Below, piece after piece: positions 34,801-42,687 of a stretch of DNA of 64,000 bases. Location: the NCBI GenBank assembly GCA_964626685.1, contig CAZVJY010000002.1:164005-228004 (forward strand), in the 5' to 3' direction. This stretch comes from RGEC01 sp964626685. GTDB lineage: Bacteria > Bacteroidota > Bacteroidia > NS11-12g > UBA955. The notes beneath the pieces were generated by a model. It did no database searches, was not told where the DNA came from, and worked only from the letters and a program-made list of their open reading frames with translations. The translations under genes were made by a program, and so were the position numbers. Each line of letters starts with the position of its first letter. Within the stretch, counting starts at the first letter, position 1.

Positions 34801-36299
34801 GGATCTTCCAGAAAAGCCTCTCCTTCAAATCTGGTGGATGTAAGATTGCCATTGACCCTGGCTGCAGAAAATGTTTTGCCCAGCAAAGAATAGGAGGGAA
34901 CATCCCCATTCAGGTTCATTTTAAACCGGTCTGAGGTTAGGCCCTCCCCCTCAACCTCCAGTTGAAAAGCAAAGTTGCCGAGCTGATCAGGCATAGACAG
35001 CAAACTTCCTAGGTTGAGACTGGCAGATGAAAACCGGCCCGCAAACTGGGCATTTTCCAAACCATCCTCAAAATTCATGTAGCCGTCAGCACCCACATTG
35101 CCGATATCTGAAGCAATATTACCGTTGATATTGAAGTCGAGTAGCTGCCCGTTAAAAACACCGCTGTAGGAAATCTTACCCGCCTTCGAAACCGGTTCCG
35201 GCAGGGCTATTCCTGTAATAAGCCTTTCGAGGTCTGAGGCATGGGTTTGCATGGTTTCAATATCGAACTCGCAATACATAGTCCGCCAATCAGGCAGCCC
35301 TTCAAAAAACAAATCTCCCTTGAGCAAACTCTGTTCGGCCGTGGTTATCAGCGTATTCTTCAGCCTTAGCTTATCGAAAGTACCGGAAATATCCGCATTT
35401 ACCTGTAATGTTTCCTTGTGCCCCTTTAGTGTTTCATCAAATATGGAAAGCTCATCCAGACATACGCTGCTGTTGCGTACGCGGGCCCTCCATTCGGTAT
35501 TGGATATGAATTCATCCAGATATTTGTAGCCGGGGTATTTGAAATGCAAATCCCCGGCAAGAAACGAACAGGGCATTTTCAATGTCATGTTGTCGAAATC
35601 CATGCCCTTGTAATGGATATTGCATACCGCATTGAAGGCCTCAATTGTCAATCCGCTGCGTTCGCGTGTTTTAACATCCACAGCGGTAAAATGCAGAGAA
35701 TCATCTATCAGCCAAAAATCCCGGCAGTTGCCTGAAATCCCGTTAAACTCCAGATGATATTCATCAATGATGCCCGGTTCAGATGCTTTGTGGCGTTCAT
35801 CAAAATAATGAAAGCGGGTGTCCTTTAAACGGGCATTGCCAAAGTGCACTGCCCAGGGCCTGGATGGTGTTTTTTTCTTTTTCGGCGGGCCATTGATGTA
35901 GTCAACCAGAAAATCGATGTTTTGCCCCTTGACACCCTTATGATGCCCAACGCGGACATAACCGCCGACAATTTCACCGTCAATAAAATCAATCTTCTTT
36001 CGAATCCTGTCCCATTTCCTAAGATTAAAATCAAGCACCCGGATAAAAATCATGCTATCTCCCTGCTGATCGCTGATAAATATGCCTTCGGCATGGAGGT
36101 TTTGCACAAGATCAAATTCGATGGATTTTACCGAAACAGTGCATCCCAGCTCTTTTTCAAGGTATTGAGCAGCGCGCCCGGCCAGATAGGTCTGAACCGC
36201 CCTGCTGCGCAGCAATATGCCCAACAGGCCTGCACATAAAAGCAGAAACAGTAAAAACCTGAGTATAAACTTGCGTAATTTTGTCCGCTGCTTTTTCAA
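31857..36299 (-). CDS. TamB-like translocation and assembly module protein
   Basis: The 1480-residue protein has one N-terminal membrane helix (ILRFLLFLLLCAGLLGILL) and then a very long repetitive beta-rich region of the AsmA/TamB type. This region is expected to form a hydrophobic groove spanning the periplasm. The C-terminal TamB (DUF490) domain is recognisable from about residue 1150 (GTLRMLYDENEHFFLYGNY, VFSLPGINVLTRK, LQAPDLQ, ALLLFGNFIPP). Such proteins take part in outer-membrane protein insertion or lipid transfer. The only start in frame near the helix is a TTG at 36299. It is divergent from tsaD, and the MacB-like permease follows with 7 bases between. Confidence 0.9.
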   Translation of the reverse strand: MKKQRTKLRKFILRFLLFLLLCAGLLGILLRSRAVQTYLAGRAAQYLEKELGCTVSVKSIEFDLVQNLHAEGIFISDQQGDSMIFIRVLDFNLRKWDRIRKKIDFIDGEIVGGYVRVGHHKGVKGQNIDFLVDYINGPPKKKKTPSRPWAVHFGNARLKDTRFHYFDERHKASEPGIIDEYHLEFNGISGNCRDFWLIDDSLHFTAVDVKTRERSGLTIEAFNAVCNIHYKGMDFDNMTLKMPCSFLAGDLHFKYPGYKYLDEFISNTEWRARVRNSSVCLDELSIFDETLKGHKETLQVNADISGTFDKLRLKNTLITTAEQSLLKGDLFFEGLPDWRTMYCEFDIETMQTHASDLERLITGIALPEPVSKAGKISYSGVFNGQLLDFNINGNIASDIGNVGADGYMNFEDGLENAQFAGRFSSASLNLGSLLSMPDQLGNFAFQLEVEGEGLTSDRFKMNLNGDVPSYSLLGKTFSAARVNGNLTSTRFEGEAFLEDPLLNIDFGGIVEFAEKDARWNFTLNSRGTNLNALGIDTAQTLVYGKAAVDITGMDPANMQGTVKLNDVSVHRSGQIYTYSRQLFGKRNMGQTTEIYAAGEALEGFARGKFDPANIAYVLQNEVATILSRRFRHTNAKFTDSFSYSVHVPQTGLLSGIIHPSFNTTAFTAFGMFDGETETMQLTVEPMDICWGQFSAKQLSCNARKEDSSHLDFNVSAAYLSHHDSEWFHNIEMQGTACQSDVNMELKMRDARWDEEIDFITHSEVYGDSVAMHLANSRLELMHNEWQVAGNAGITFLPQGRIRVNNMYFESRDAFFEVNGMISDRSNDTLHVDAGNFMLQNLNPLFPGHGLDSLKGRINADVYITSVVKKPRIWGDFSARDLEYMGVDYGDLDVGLNDRGEPGRLSLTAGFVSGPLDGVSARGSIAYERKIIGDQFDVKLNIPSTVSVKSMQPFLEGIVTLQEGKVSGNFHLGGNADKPELTGNANISGAYFKIDYLNTWYRLNASVLADETGFYTFKPAKIVDETGKNQALAKLAIKHNYFTDWNLDLRIDSARNLKVLNTTEKDNSLYYGTGYADGNCRIYGPFNRISMDIYLKTRRNTQINLMYSDVEETSFGGGHVKFRAKGKKTAAASAMRSNGSDIYRINLFLEATPEAEAQFVIDKKLGDVIRGRGAGTLRMLYDENEHFFLYGNYIVSEGDYVFSLPGINVLTRKIALDKGGVISWDGDPYNVNISMTGSFEKKISPSALMSAVSSTSKDYPATRIVSQLQMKGNLFAPEIAFDLQAPDLQAAGGASADVYSVIQRIRSDKDETMRQAVALLLFGNFIPPSFATGSGTGGVSGSGVAGSSLSGVASTVVNDIFSRLGIPTRIQVNIDDVRSATGTNTKVFINSEWFLTERLRLDVNYDPTVAMLVSSVALPLNFNLEYMTRNENWRVKAFSRSNNLLLQQNNSTITNGVSGNTLGGGLIYRREFNTLRPRKKP
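36276..36283 (+). promoter_or_regulatory. -7-like element TAATTTTG upstream of tsaD
   Basis: This is an exact TAnnTTTG match 62 bases before the tsaD ATG, inside the 5' end of the divergent tamB gene. No TTG or TTTG occurs at about 20 bases upstream, so this is only a candidate. Confidence 0.3.
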
Positions 36300-36345
36300 C
36301 CGATTCGAAATTAAGGTACAGAAAGGCGCTCACTATCCACCAGCC

Positions 36346-37359
36346 ATGCGTTATTCCACTATTTTGGGCATAGAAAGCAGTTGTGATGACACCGCTGTAG
36401 CTATCTGGCATAAGGGCAAAATCCTTGCCAATATCACAGCCGGTCAGGACATCCACCGTGAATACGGAGGAGTAGTTCCCGAACTGGCATCCAGGGCGCA
36501 TCAAAGCCACATCATCCCCACACTGGACAAAGCCCTTAAAACCGCGAATATTGCGGCGAATGATATTGACGCCATCGCCGTTACACAGGGCCCCGGACTG
36601 ATGGGCAGCCTTTTGGTCGGACTAAATACCGCCAAGGGTCTTTCCATCGCGCTGCAAAAACCGCTGATTGGAGTAAACCACCTTCAGGCGCACATTGCAG
36701 CACTGTACATAGAAAACCCTAAACCGGCCTTCCCCTTGCTGGTGCTTCTGGTAAGTGGCGGACACACGCAACTGATACTGGTCACAGACTTTATGGAAAT
36801 GAAACCAGTAGGCACAACCTTGGATGATGCTGCCGGTGAAGCTTTCGACAAGGCTGCAAAATTACTGGGCCTGCCCTACCCCGGCGGACCTCACATCGAA
36901 AACCATGCCCTTTCCGGAAACCCAAAAGCATTTCCTTTTCCGCAGGCTTCTGTTCCGGGGCTCAACATGAGTTTTTCGGGCATCAAAACCGCATTGTTGT
37001 ATTTTCTGCAAAAGGAATCAGAATCAAATAGTGGCTTTGCAGAAGACAACATGGCGGACATCTGCGCATCATACCAGCAATCCATTATCGATTATCTCAT
37101 TAATAAAACGAGAAAAGCCATTAAGGAATACCGCCCTAAAACCATTGCTATCGCGGGTGGTGTTTCTGCCAATAAAGCATTGCGCAAACAATTGCAGGAA
37201 TTGGCCACAGAACAGAACATGACTTGCCTTGTGCCCGCATTTGAATACTGCACCGACAATGCTGCCATGATTTGCATGGCCGGGCATTTTCTGCTGGAAG
37301 CGGGAAATACCACAGGAATCGAAGCACTGCCTTTTTCCAAGGCCGTACACAATTCCTGA
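36346..37359 (+). CDS. tsaD: tRNA N6-adenosine threonylcarbamoyltransferase TsaD
   Basis: TsaD transfers the threonylcarbamoyl group to A37 of ANN-decoding tRNAs, an essential modification, in complex with TsaB and TsaE. The 337-residue protein begins with ILGIESSCDDTAVAI. It holds the metal-binding histidines in PELASRAHQSHI, the VSGGHTQL and LDDAAGEAFDKAAKLLGLPYPGG motifs, and the closing CTDNAAMI aspartate. I take the ATG at 36346. The frame is open back to 36217, but those 43 residues overlap the divergent tamB gene and are not part of the fold. The second Fic gene follows 25 bases downstream. Confidence 0.96.
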   Translation: MRYSTILGIESSCDDTAVAIWHKGKILANITAGQDIHREYGGVVPELASRAHQSHIIPTLDKALKTANIAANDIDAIAVTQGPGLMGSLLVGLNTAKGLSIALQKPLIGVNHLQAHIAALYIENPKPAFPLLVLLVSGGHTQLILVTDFMEMKPVGTTLDDAAGEAFDKAAKLLGLPYPGGPHIENHALSGNPKAFPFPQASVPGLNMSFSGIKTALLYFLQKESESNSGFAEDNMADICASYQQSIIDYLINKTRKAIKEYRPKTIAIAGGVSANKALRKQLQELATEQNMTCLVPAFEYCTDNAAMICMAGHFLLEAGNTTGIEALPFSKAVHNS

Positions 37360-37384
37360 CCCATGCTTATATTCGCCGTACTTT

Positions 37385-38467
37385 ATGCGGAGAATAAACT
37401 ACATCTATGAACAGGAACAGTGGCCTGATTTTCGGTTTGATACAACCCGTTTTGCCGGTCTGCTTGAGAGGGTTAATTTTCTTCAGGGACAGCTACATGG
37501 GCGCATGGAAGGTTATTCTCCCGAGTTAAGAAAACAAGCCATTATCAATGCACTAAGCAGTGAAACCATTGCCAGCAATGCCATTGAAGACAATTTATTT
37601 GATTACGCTGAAGTAGAATCAGCAATTGCGCGGAGTTTAAAAATCCGATTGCCGGACATGGTTGCATCAGGGGGAATGGCCAGAGGCGCTGCAGAGGCGG
37701 TCGTGGCGGGCGTTGCCCATTTTGACAAAAAAATAACAGCTGATGTTTTGTGCCACTGGCAAGCAGGCCTTTACCCCGGGGTTTCATCCTTTGTAACAGG
37801 CGCCTGGCGCAGCACAGGACTGGAAATCAAGGATAAAAGCGGAACAAAAACAATGTTTCAGGCGCCACCCGCAGAATCAATGCATTCAGAAATGAAAAAA
37901 TGGGTAACATGGCTGAATCATGATCAACAGGAAAGTAAACTGGTGAAAGCCGCAGTGGCTCAGTTCTGGCTACTTACACTTCACCCTTTTGCAGATGGTA
38001 ACGGTCCCTTGTCCCGAATTATTTCCCTGATGCTTATTGCTGCTTCTGAAAACGGATTTCCACGCTACTACGCACCATCTGCACAAATACTCAAGGAAAA
38101 GGAAGCCTATTTCCAGATACTGGAAAACTGCCAGAAAGGGAATATGGATATTACAGATTGGATTTACTGGTATATAGGAATAATTGAAAAATCGATTCTG
38201 GAAATTAAAAATACACAGACAGCTGTATTAAGCCGGCAAAAACTGGAAGATAAAATGTCGTCGCTGGGATTATCGGCGAGGCAGAAAGAGATGTTGCGCA
38301 AAATGGCCACCCGCGAAAAAGGACAGTTTACCAGCAGCGACTGGGCGGAAGTGGCAGGATATTCACCTGATACTGCCCTACGTGAAATCAGAACCCTGCT
38401 AAATCTTCGTATGCTGCAAAAAATGCCCAGCGGAGGCAGGAGTACACGATATCGTGTTTTCTATTAA
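37385..38467 (+). CDS. Fic family protein with DUF4172-type N-terminus and altered motif
   Basis: The 360-residue protein starts with a DUF4172-like region (INYIYEQEQWPDFRFDT). It carries an inhibitory-type motif SNAIED (S64, E68; Asp instead of the usual Gly or Asn after Glu). The Fic motif at 200-211 reads HPFADGNGPLSR: the catalytic H200, D204, G205, N206 and final R211 are kept, but the Arg after the second Gly is Pro208. Codons at 38000-38002 read CCC, so this is not a miscall of frame. A winged-helix domain occupies about 295-360. The parent family transfers AMP. Whether this variant is active, weaker or changed in substrate is open. No promoter with both boxes was found. Confidence 0.87.
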   Translation: MRRINYIYEQEQWPDFRFDTTRFAGLLERVNFLQGQLHGRMEGYSPELRKQAIINALSSETIASNAIEDNLFDYAEVESAIARSLKIRLPDMVASGGMARGAAEAVVAGVAHFDKKITADVLCHWQAGLYPGVSSFVTGAWRSTGLEIKDKSGTKTMFQAPPAESMHSEMKKWVTWLNHDQQESKLVKAAVAQFWLLTLHPFADGNGPLSRIISLMLIAASENGFPRYYAPSAQILKEKEAYFQILENCQKGNMDITDWIYWYIGIIEKSILEIKNTQTAVLSRQKLEDKMSSLGLSARQKEMLRKMATREKGQFTSSDWAEVAGYSPDTALREIRTLLNLRMLQKMPSGGRSTRYRVFY

Positions 38468-38566
38468 CAATCAAATACTTAAAGGCAGTTTTGTTGTTTT
38501 TTAAAGCATCAAATTTCAATATACTTAAAAAACTTTAAAAATGCGGGGTGTTTCATCAAAACCGGG

Positions 38567-38598
38567 TTGTGAATTCATCGTTAAAATCATTATTTTTG
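38567..38598 (+). promoter_or_regulatory. promoter TTG-N21-TATTTTTG for the PpiD-like gene
   Basis: TTG at 38567-38569, a 21-base spacer and an exact TATTTTTG at 38591-38598 lie 16 bases before the ATG at 38615. The upstream part of this 147-base gap also holds an AT-rich inverted repeat, TTTTTAAAG (38498-38506) and CTTTAAAAA (38533-38541). Confidence 0.7.
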
Positions 38599-38614
38599 CC
38601 GTTCTTTAGAAATT

Positions 38615-40813
38615 ATGGCTGTAATACAAAAGCTCAGAAATTCAGGTTTGGTGGTAGTTGTTATCATCGGCGCCCTGATCCTTTTTGTTGTTGGTGACAT
38701 ACTCACAGGAAACCGTCTGGGACTCGGAGACGGACTGCAAGGCGTTGTTGGAACCATTAACGGAAATCAGGTAAAGTCAAAAGACCTCGAGACGAAGGCC
38801 CAGGAACTGTTCAACAGTTTCATGGAAAGAGACCAAACCGGTGAACTTAACGATCCGGATAAATTCAAAATGGCTTTGGAACAAGCCTGGACTCAGGCTT
38901 GGAGTGAAATTCTCCGAAACCGAACCATTGATAAGGAGCTGGAATTGTCGGGCGTGCGCATCACCGACGAAGACATTAATGACCTTCTCGTAGGTCCCAA
39001 TCCACTTGAGTATGTGAAGGGAGATCCCAATTTTCAGACAGACGGCCGCTATGACCGCAAGAAAGTGGAAGATCTTTTCAGAAAAAACCGCAAAGACAAA
39101 AACCGCGTAAAGGCATTAAGCCGCTATGTTACCAGTATCAGACAGACTGAAGGCATGAAGCGTTATGGTACTTACATTGCCAAATGCCTGTACAAGCCTA
39201 AATCCGTTCGCAAATACGAATACATTTCTGCCAACGCCGGGGTTTCAGGCAAAATGGCCAGCATCGCATACAGTACCATACCTGACAACAGCATCAAGGT
39301 TACTGATGCCGATCTGGAAAAATACCTGAACAAACACCGTGAACAGTACAAGAGCAAAGAAGAACTTCGCGATGTCCAGTATCTCGTATGGAAGATTGTT
39401 CCCAGCGCCGAAGATTCAGCCTACACGCAGAAGCAGGCCATTGGCGCCGCCACCTCAATGAAGGAAGAAACAAACCCAGACACTGCGGGTGAAGGAATTT
39501 CGGCTTTTGTATCCCGCGGCAGTCTGCCCAAAAACACACCCAAAGAGGTATCAGAAATTGTTTGGACACTGCCAACACTTTCTGTAGCCGGACCATTTTA
39601 TAAAGATGGTGTTTATTCTGTATACAGAAAAATAGCCGAGAAAAAAGACAGTGCTCCTTCTGTAAATGTTGCGCACATCCTCATTAAGGTGGGTGAAGCA
39701 CCCAACAAACAAATGATTGCCGACAGTGCCGCAGCGCTTGCCAAAGCAAACGAACTGGCAGCGCAGATCAGATCCGGTGCAGACATGGCCAAGCTGGCTG
39801 CCGAATGGAGTTCTGATCCCGGTTCATCCAACAATGGTGGTAGCTATGGCTGGGTAGGTAAAGAAACCTACAATAACTACGTGGCTCCCTACCGCAATTT
39901 TGCACTTCGCGCCGCAAAAGGCCAGGTTGAAGTTGTTAAATCAGAGCTTGGGCTTCACGTTATGAAATCCCTGGCTGACCCTGACTACAATCAAATCAAG
40001 TATGAAGAGCAGCGTTTTGAAATTGTTGCCGGCAGCAAAACAGTTAAAGAAGTAGATCAGGTAAGCCGCAAATTCAGAAACCAGGTTGTGGAAGGAGATG
40101 CGAAAAGTTTCCAAAATGCGGTAGACAAAATGGGACTTAATGTGCTTGTACAAAAAGACGTAAAATCCAGCATCAGAAACCTGCCAGGTATAGAAGAGTA
40201 CAGCGACATCCGCACCGTACTTGACTGGATGTTTGACAGCAAGCGCAAAAGGAACGACGTGTCAGACAGATTTGCCTTTTCCAACCTGCATGTGGTAATG
40301 TTCATGAACGCTGTCAAACACACCGGCTATGCAGAACTGGAAGATGTTCGCGAAAAAATAGAACCACTCGTAAAAGCTGAACTGAAAGCAGAAAAGATTA
40401 AGGAGAAATTTGAGAAAGCCCTGGCTTCAGCCAAATCTATTGAAGAACTCGCACAAAAAACCGGAGCAGCACTCATGCCCATAGACGGAGTTCGAATCAA
40501 CAACACCACCCTTCCCCAAATGAACAACGAGCCTAAAATTGTTGGTGCGCTGTTTGGTGTTGAGCTGAAAAAACTCAGCAAGCCTATTGAAGGAAATAAT
40601 GCTGCTGCAGTTGTATTCGTTGAAAAGCGCGACAAAATTGAAGTCCCTAACTCAGTACTAACCAATCCCGGTTTCCAATATACCGGCGATATGCTCATGA
40701 ACTTCCTGGGCGAATTTGCGACAAGGGCAGCAGAAATTGCCGACTACAGGTACAAATATTCCGAAAGTATAGAACTCACGGAAACCGGTAATATTGTATT
40801 AAAACTTAAATAA
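38615..40813 (+). CDS. peptidylprolyl isomerase, PpiD/SurA-like
   Basis: This 732-residue membrane-anchored periplasmic foldase helps newly secreted proteins fold at the exit of the Sec channel. It has one N-terminal helix (SGLVVVVIIGALILFVVGDIL), then a SurA_N-type chaperone region. The parvulin domain (about 345-450) has NVAHILIKVGE, LAAEWSSDPGSSNNGGSYGWVGKETY and ELGLHVMKSL. A second, partial parvulin-like or chaperone region fills the C-terminus. The size and layout match the PpiD-type proteins of Bacteroidota. It has its own promoter and a strong terminator, so it is transcribed alone. Confidence 0.93.
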   Translation: MAVIQKLRNSGLVVVVIIGALILFVVGDILTGNRLGLGDGLQGVVGTINGNQVKSKDLETKAQELFNSFMERDQTGELNDPDKFKMALEQAWTQAWSEILRNRTIDKELELSGVRITDEDINDLLVGPNPLEYVKGDPNFQTDGRYDRKKVEDLFRKNRKDKNRVKALSRYVTSIRQTEGMKRYGTYIAKCLYKPKSVRKYEYISANAGVSGKMASIAYSTIPDNSIKVTDADLEKYLNKHREQYKSKEELRDVQYLVWKIVPSAEDSAYTQKQAIGAATSMKEETNPDTAGEGISAFVSRGSLPKNTPKEVSEIVWTLPTLSVAGPFYKDGVYSVYRKIAEKKDSAPSVNVAHILIKVGEAPNKQMIADSAAALAKANELAAQIRSGADMAKLAAEWSSDPGSSNNGGSYGWVGKETYNNYVAPYRNFALRAAKGQVEVVKSELGLHVMKSLADPDYNQIKYEEQRFEIVAGSKTVKEVDQVSRKFRNQVVEGDAKSFQNAVDKMGLNVLVQKDVKSSIRNLPGIEEYSDIRTVLDWMFDSKRKRNDVSDRFAFSNLHVVMFMNAVKHTGYAELEDVREKIEPLVKAELKAEKIKEKFEKALASAKSIEELAQKTGAALMPIDGVRINNTTLPQMNNEPKIVGALFGVELKKLSKPIEGNNAAAVVFVEKRDKIEVPNSVLTNPGFQYTGDMLMNFLGEFATRAAEIADYRYKYSESIELTETGNIVLKLK

Positions 40814-40818
40814 CAAAA

Positions 40819-40843
40819 AGCCCCAGAAATTGGGGCTTTTTTT
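40819..40843 (+). terminator. rho-independent terminator after the PpiD-like gene
   Basis: The stem AGCCCCA (40819-40825)/TGGGGCT (40831-40837) has a 5-base loop, is preceded by A5 and is followed by a run of T. It starts 5 bases after the stop codon. Confidence 0.92.
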
Positions 40844-40845
40844 AT

Positions 40846-40872
40846 GATGTTTGTTTATCCAAATCAAACATC
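40846..40872. repeat. inverted repeat GATGTTTG-N11-CAAACATC
   Basis: The arms at 40846-40853 and 40865-40872 are exact 8-base complements between the ppiD terminator and the SIS isomerase gene. With no T tract it looks more like an operator than a terminator. The SIS gene ATG lies 36 bases further on. Confidence 0.5.
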
Positions 40873-40908
40873 TGCTTTGTATATTGCAGGCTCATTAACA
40901 GCGATACT

Positions 40909-41895
40909 ATGTCTGAAATCACACACGAAATTTCACTCGACAATTTTCATCACCAGATTAACTGGGCTCTACAAAATTATTGCCCTCACGGATTAAAAGC
41001 CGCAGATTTCAACCAGGTTGTTATTGGCGGACTAGGTGGATCCGGTATTGGTGGTCGCATAGCCCGTTTGGCTATGATCAATCAGTTCCCCATTCCGGTA
41101 GAGGTGTTTTCTGCGTATGATCTTCCAGGGTATGCAAACCATAAAACACTGGTGATTCTTTGCTCATACAGCGGTAATACCGAAGAAACCTTGGCTATGT
41201 ATGCAGAAGCCAAAAGTAAAGGTTGCAAGATTGTTTGCCTTGCCAGCGGTGGTAAAATCATGCAGCAGGCCCAGCAGGATCAAATTCCCTGCTACCGCAT
41301 TGAGACAGGATATCAGCCACGCATGGCACTTGGATACAGCCTGAGCACATTGCTGCTGATGTTATCTGAACTTTCCGGAGCATCTGTGTCTGACATACTG
41401 AAAAACACAGCAACAATGCTCCAAAGCAATGAAAATCTTAAACAGGAGGCCCGCAAGATTGCAGATTTTTTCAGCAGTACCATTCGCAATAAGTTTGTTG
41501 TGGTTTGCGACCCTGACTATGAGGCAGTTGCAGTCAGGTTTTGCCAGCAAGTGCAGGAAAATGCCAAGGGTGAATCTTTTGTCACTGTGCTTCCGGAAGC
41601 CAATCACAATGTGATTGAAAGCTACCACGAACACCACGACACCAATTTCATCCTTCTGAACAGCGGTAACAATGTTCGCACCAATCTACGTTTTCAGTTT
41701 TTGAAAACCGTTCTGTCCGAGGAAAATAACCTTGTATACACTTTCCCTGAAGCAGGTTCCGGAATACAGCGTTTGTTTGAAGTGATCCATATACTGGACT
41801 GGGTTAGCATTTATGCTTCAGATCTGCGTAAAGCAAACAACATGCGTGTAGATATAATTATGCGCCTGAAAGGATTCCTGGACTCGGTACAATAA
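40909..41895 (+). CDS. SIS-domain sugar-phosphate isomerase (bifunctional PGI/PMI type)
   Basis: This 328-residue protein has two SIS domains in the arrangement of bifunctional phosphoglucose/phosphomannose isomerases. These interconvert fructose-6-phosphate with glucose-6-phosphate or mannose-6-phosphate in the cytoplasm. The first domain has VVIGGLGGSGIGGRIARL and ILCSYSGNTEETLAMYAEAKSKG. The second contains the PEANHNVIESYHEHHD segment, with the catalytic Glu/His region, and ends VDIIMRLKGFLDSVQ. The size is normal for the family. An MBL-fold gene follows 9 bases later, probably in the same transcript. Confidence 0.88.
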   Translation: MSEITHEISLDNFHHQINWALQNYCPHGLKAADFNQVVIGGLGGSGIGGRIARLAMINQFPIPVEVFSAYDLPGYANHKTLVILCSYSGNTEETLAMYAEAKSKGCKIVCLASGGKIMQQAQQDQIPCYRIETGYQPRMALGYSLSTLLLMLSELSGASVSDILKNTATMLQSNENLKQEARKIADFFSSTIRNKFVVVCDPDYEAVAVRFCQQVQENAKGESFVTVLPEANHNVIESYHEHHDTNFILLNSGNNVRTNLRFQFLKTVLSEENNLVYTFPEAGSGIQRLFEVIHILDWVSIYASDLRKANNMRVDIIMRLKGFLDSVQ

Positions 41896-41904
41896 GAATT
41901 TAAG

Positions 41905-42687
41905 GTGACAGGACAGACCTTAAAAGTAACCTTTCTTGGCACCGGTACTTCACAGGGTGTACCTCCCATTGGTTGCACTTCAGAGGTTTGCCTGAGTAAC
42001 AATCCGAAGGACAAAAGACTTCGGTGCAGTGTGCATATTGAAGTTTGCGGAATTAGCATCGTCATTGACGCAGGACCGGATTTTCGGTACCAGATGATAC
42101 GGGCAGGAATAAACAGAATTGATGCATTGCTGTTTACCCATGAACACAGGGACCACACTGCCGGACTGGACGATATCCGTCCCTACAACTACCTTCAGGA
42201 AGATCATCTGGATGTTTACTGTACGAGGCATGTTTTGAATACTTTTCACAAACAATACAGTTATGTATTTGATGAAAAGCCTTATCCGGGTATTCCCCTT
42301 TTGCGTTTTCATCAAATTGAAAACAAACCTTTTGAAGTGCGCGGAATTCCCATCACTCCCATAGAGGTAATGCATTTCAAGCTACCTGTCCTGGGATTTC
42401 GGATTGGAGATTTTACTTACATCACCGATGCCAATTTTATTGCAGATACTGAGTGGGAAAAGGCCACAGGGAGCAAACATCTGGTACTAAATGCCCTCCG
42501 CAGGGAAACGCACATCTCTCATTTCACCCTGGATGAAGCTGTAGTGATGGCACAAAAAATTGGGGCTGAACAAACCTGGTTTACCCACATGAGCCATCAA
42601 ATTGGCCTGCATGATCAAGTGAATGCTGAACTTCCTGATAACATGCAGCTTGCCTATGACGGACAGATGCTGGAAATGCCGTTTTAA
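41905..42687 (+). CDS. MBL-fold metal-dependent hydrolase (PhnP-like)
   Basis: The 260-residue metallo-beta-lactamase-fold enzyme resembles PhnP and related phosphodiesterases. It starts with TFLGTGTSQGVPPIGCTSEVC. The metal motif is THEHRDHTAGLDDIRP (HxHxDH), followed by ITDANFIADTEWE (the conserved Asp bridge) and the late THMSHQIG histidines. The natural substrate is not known, although cyclic phosphate esters fit the group. The start is a GTG at 41905, 9 bases after the isomerase stop, and is the only start ahead of the first beta strand. The stop shares the TTAA at 42684-42687 with convergent porZ. Confidence 0.9.
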   Translation: MTGQTLKVTFLGTGTSQGVPPIGCTSEVCLSNNPKDKRLRCSVHIEVCGISIVIDAGPDFRYQMIRAGINRIDALLFTHEHRDHTAGLDDIRPYNYLQEDHLDVYCTRHVLNTFHKQYSYVFDEKPYPGIPLLRFHQIENKPFEVRGIPITPIEVMHFKLPVLGFRIGDFTYITDANFIADTEWEKATGSKHLVLNALRRETHISHFTLDEAVVMAQKIGAEQTWFTHMSHQIGLHDQVNAELPDNMQLAYDGQMLEMPF

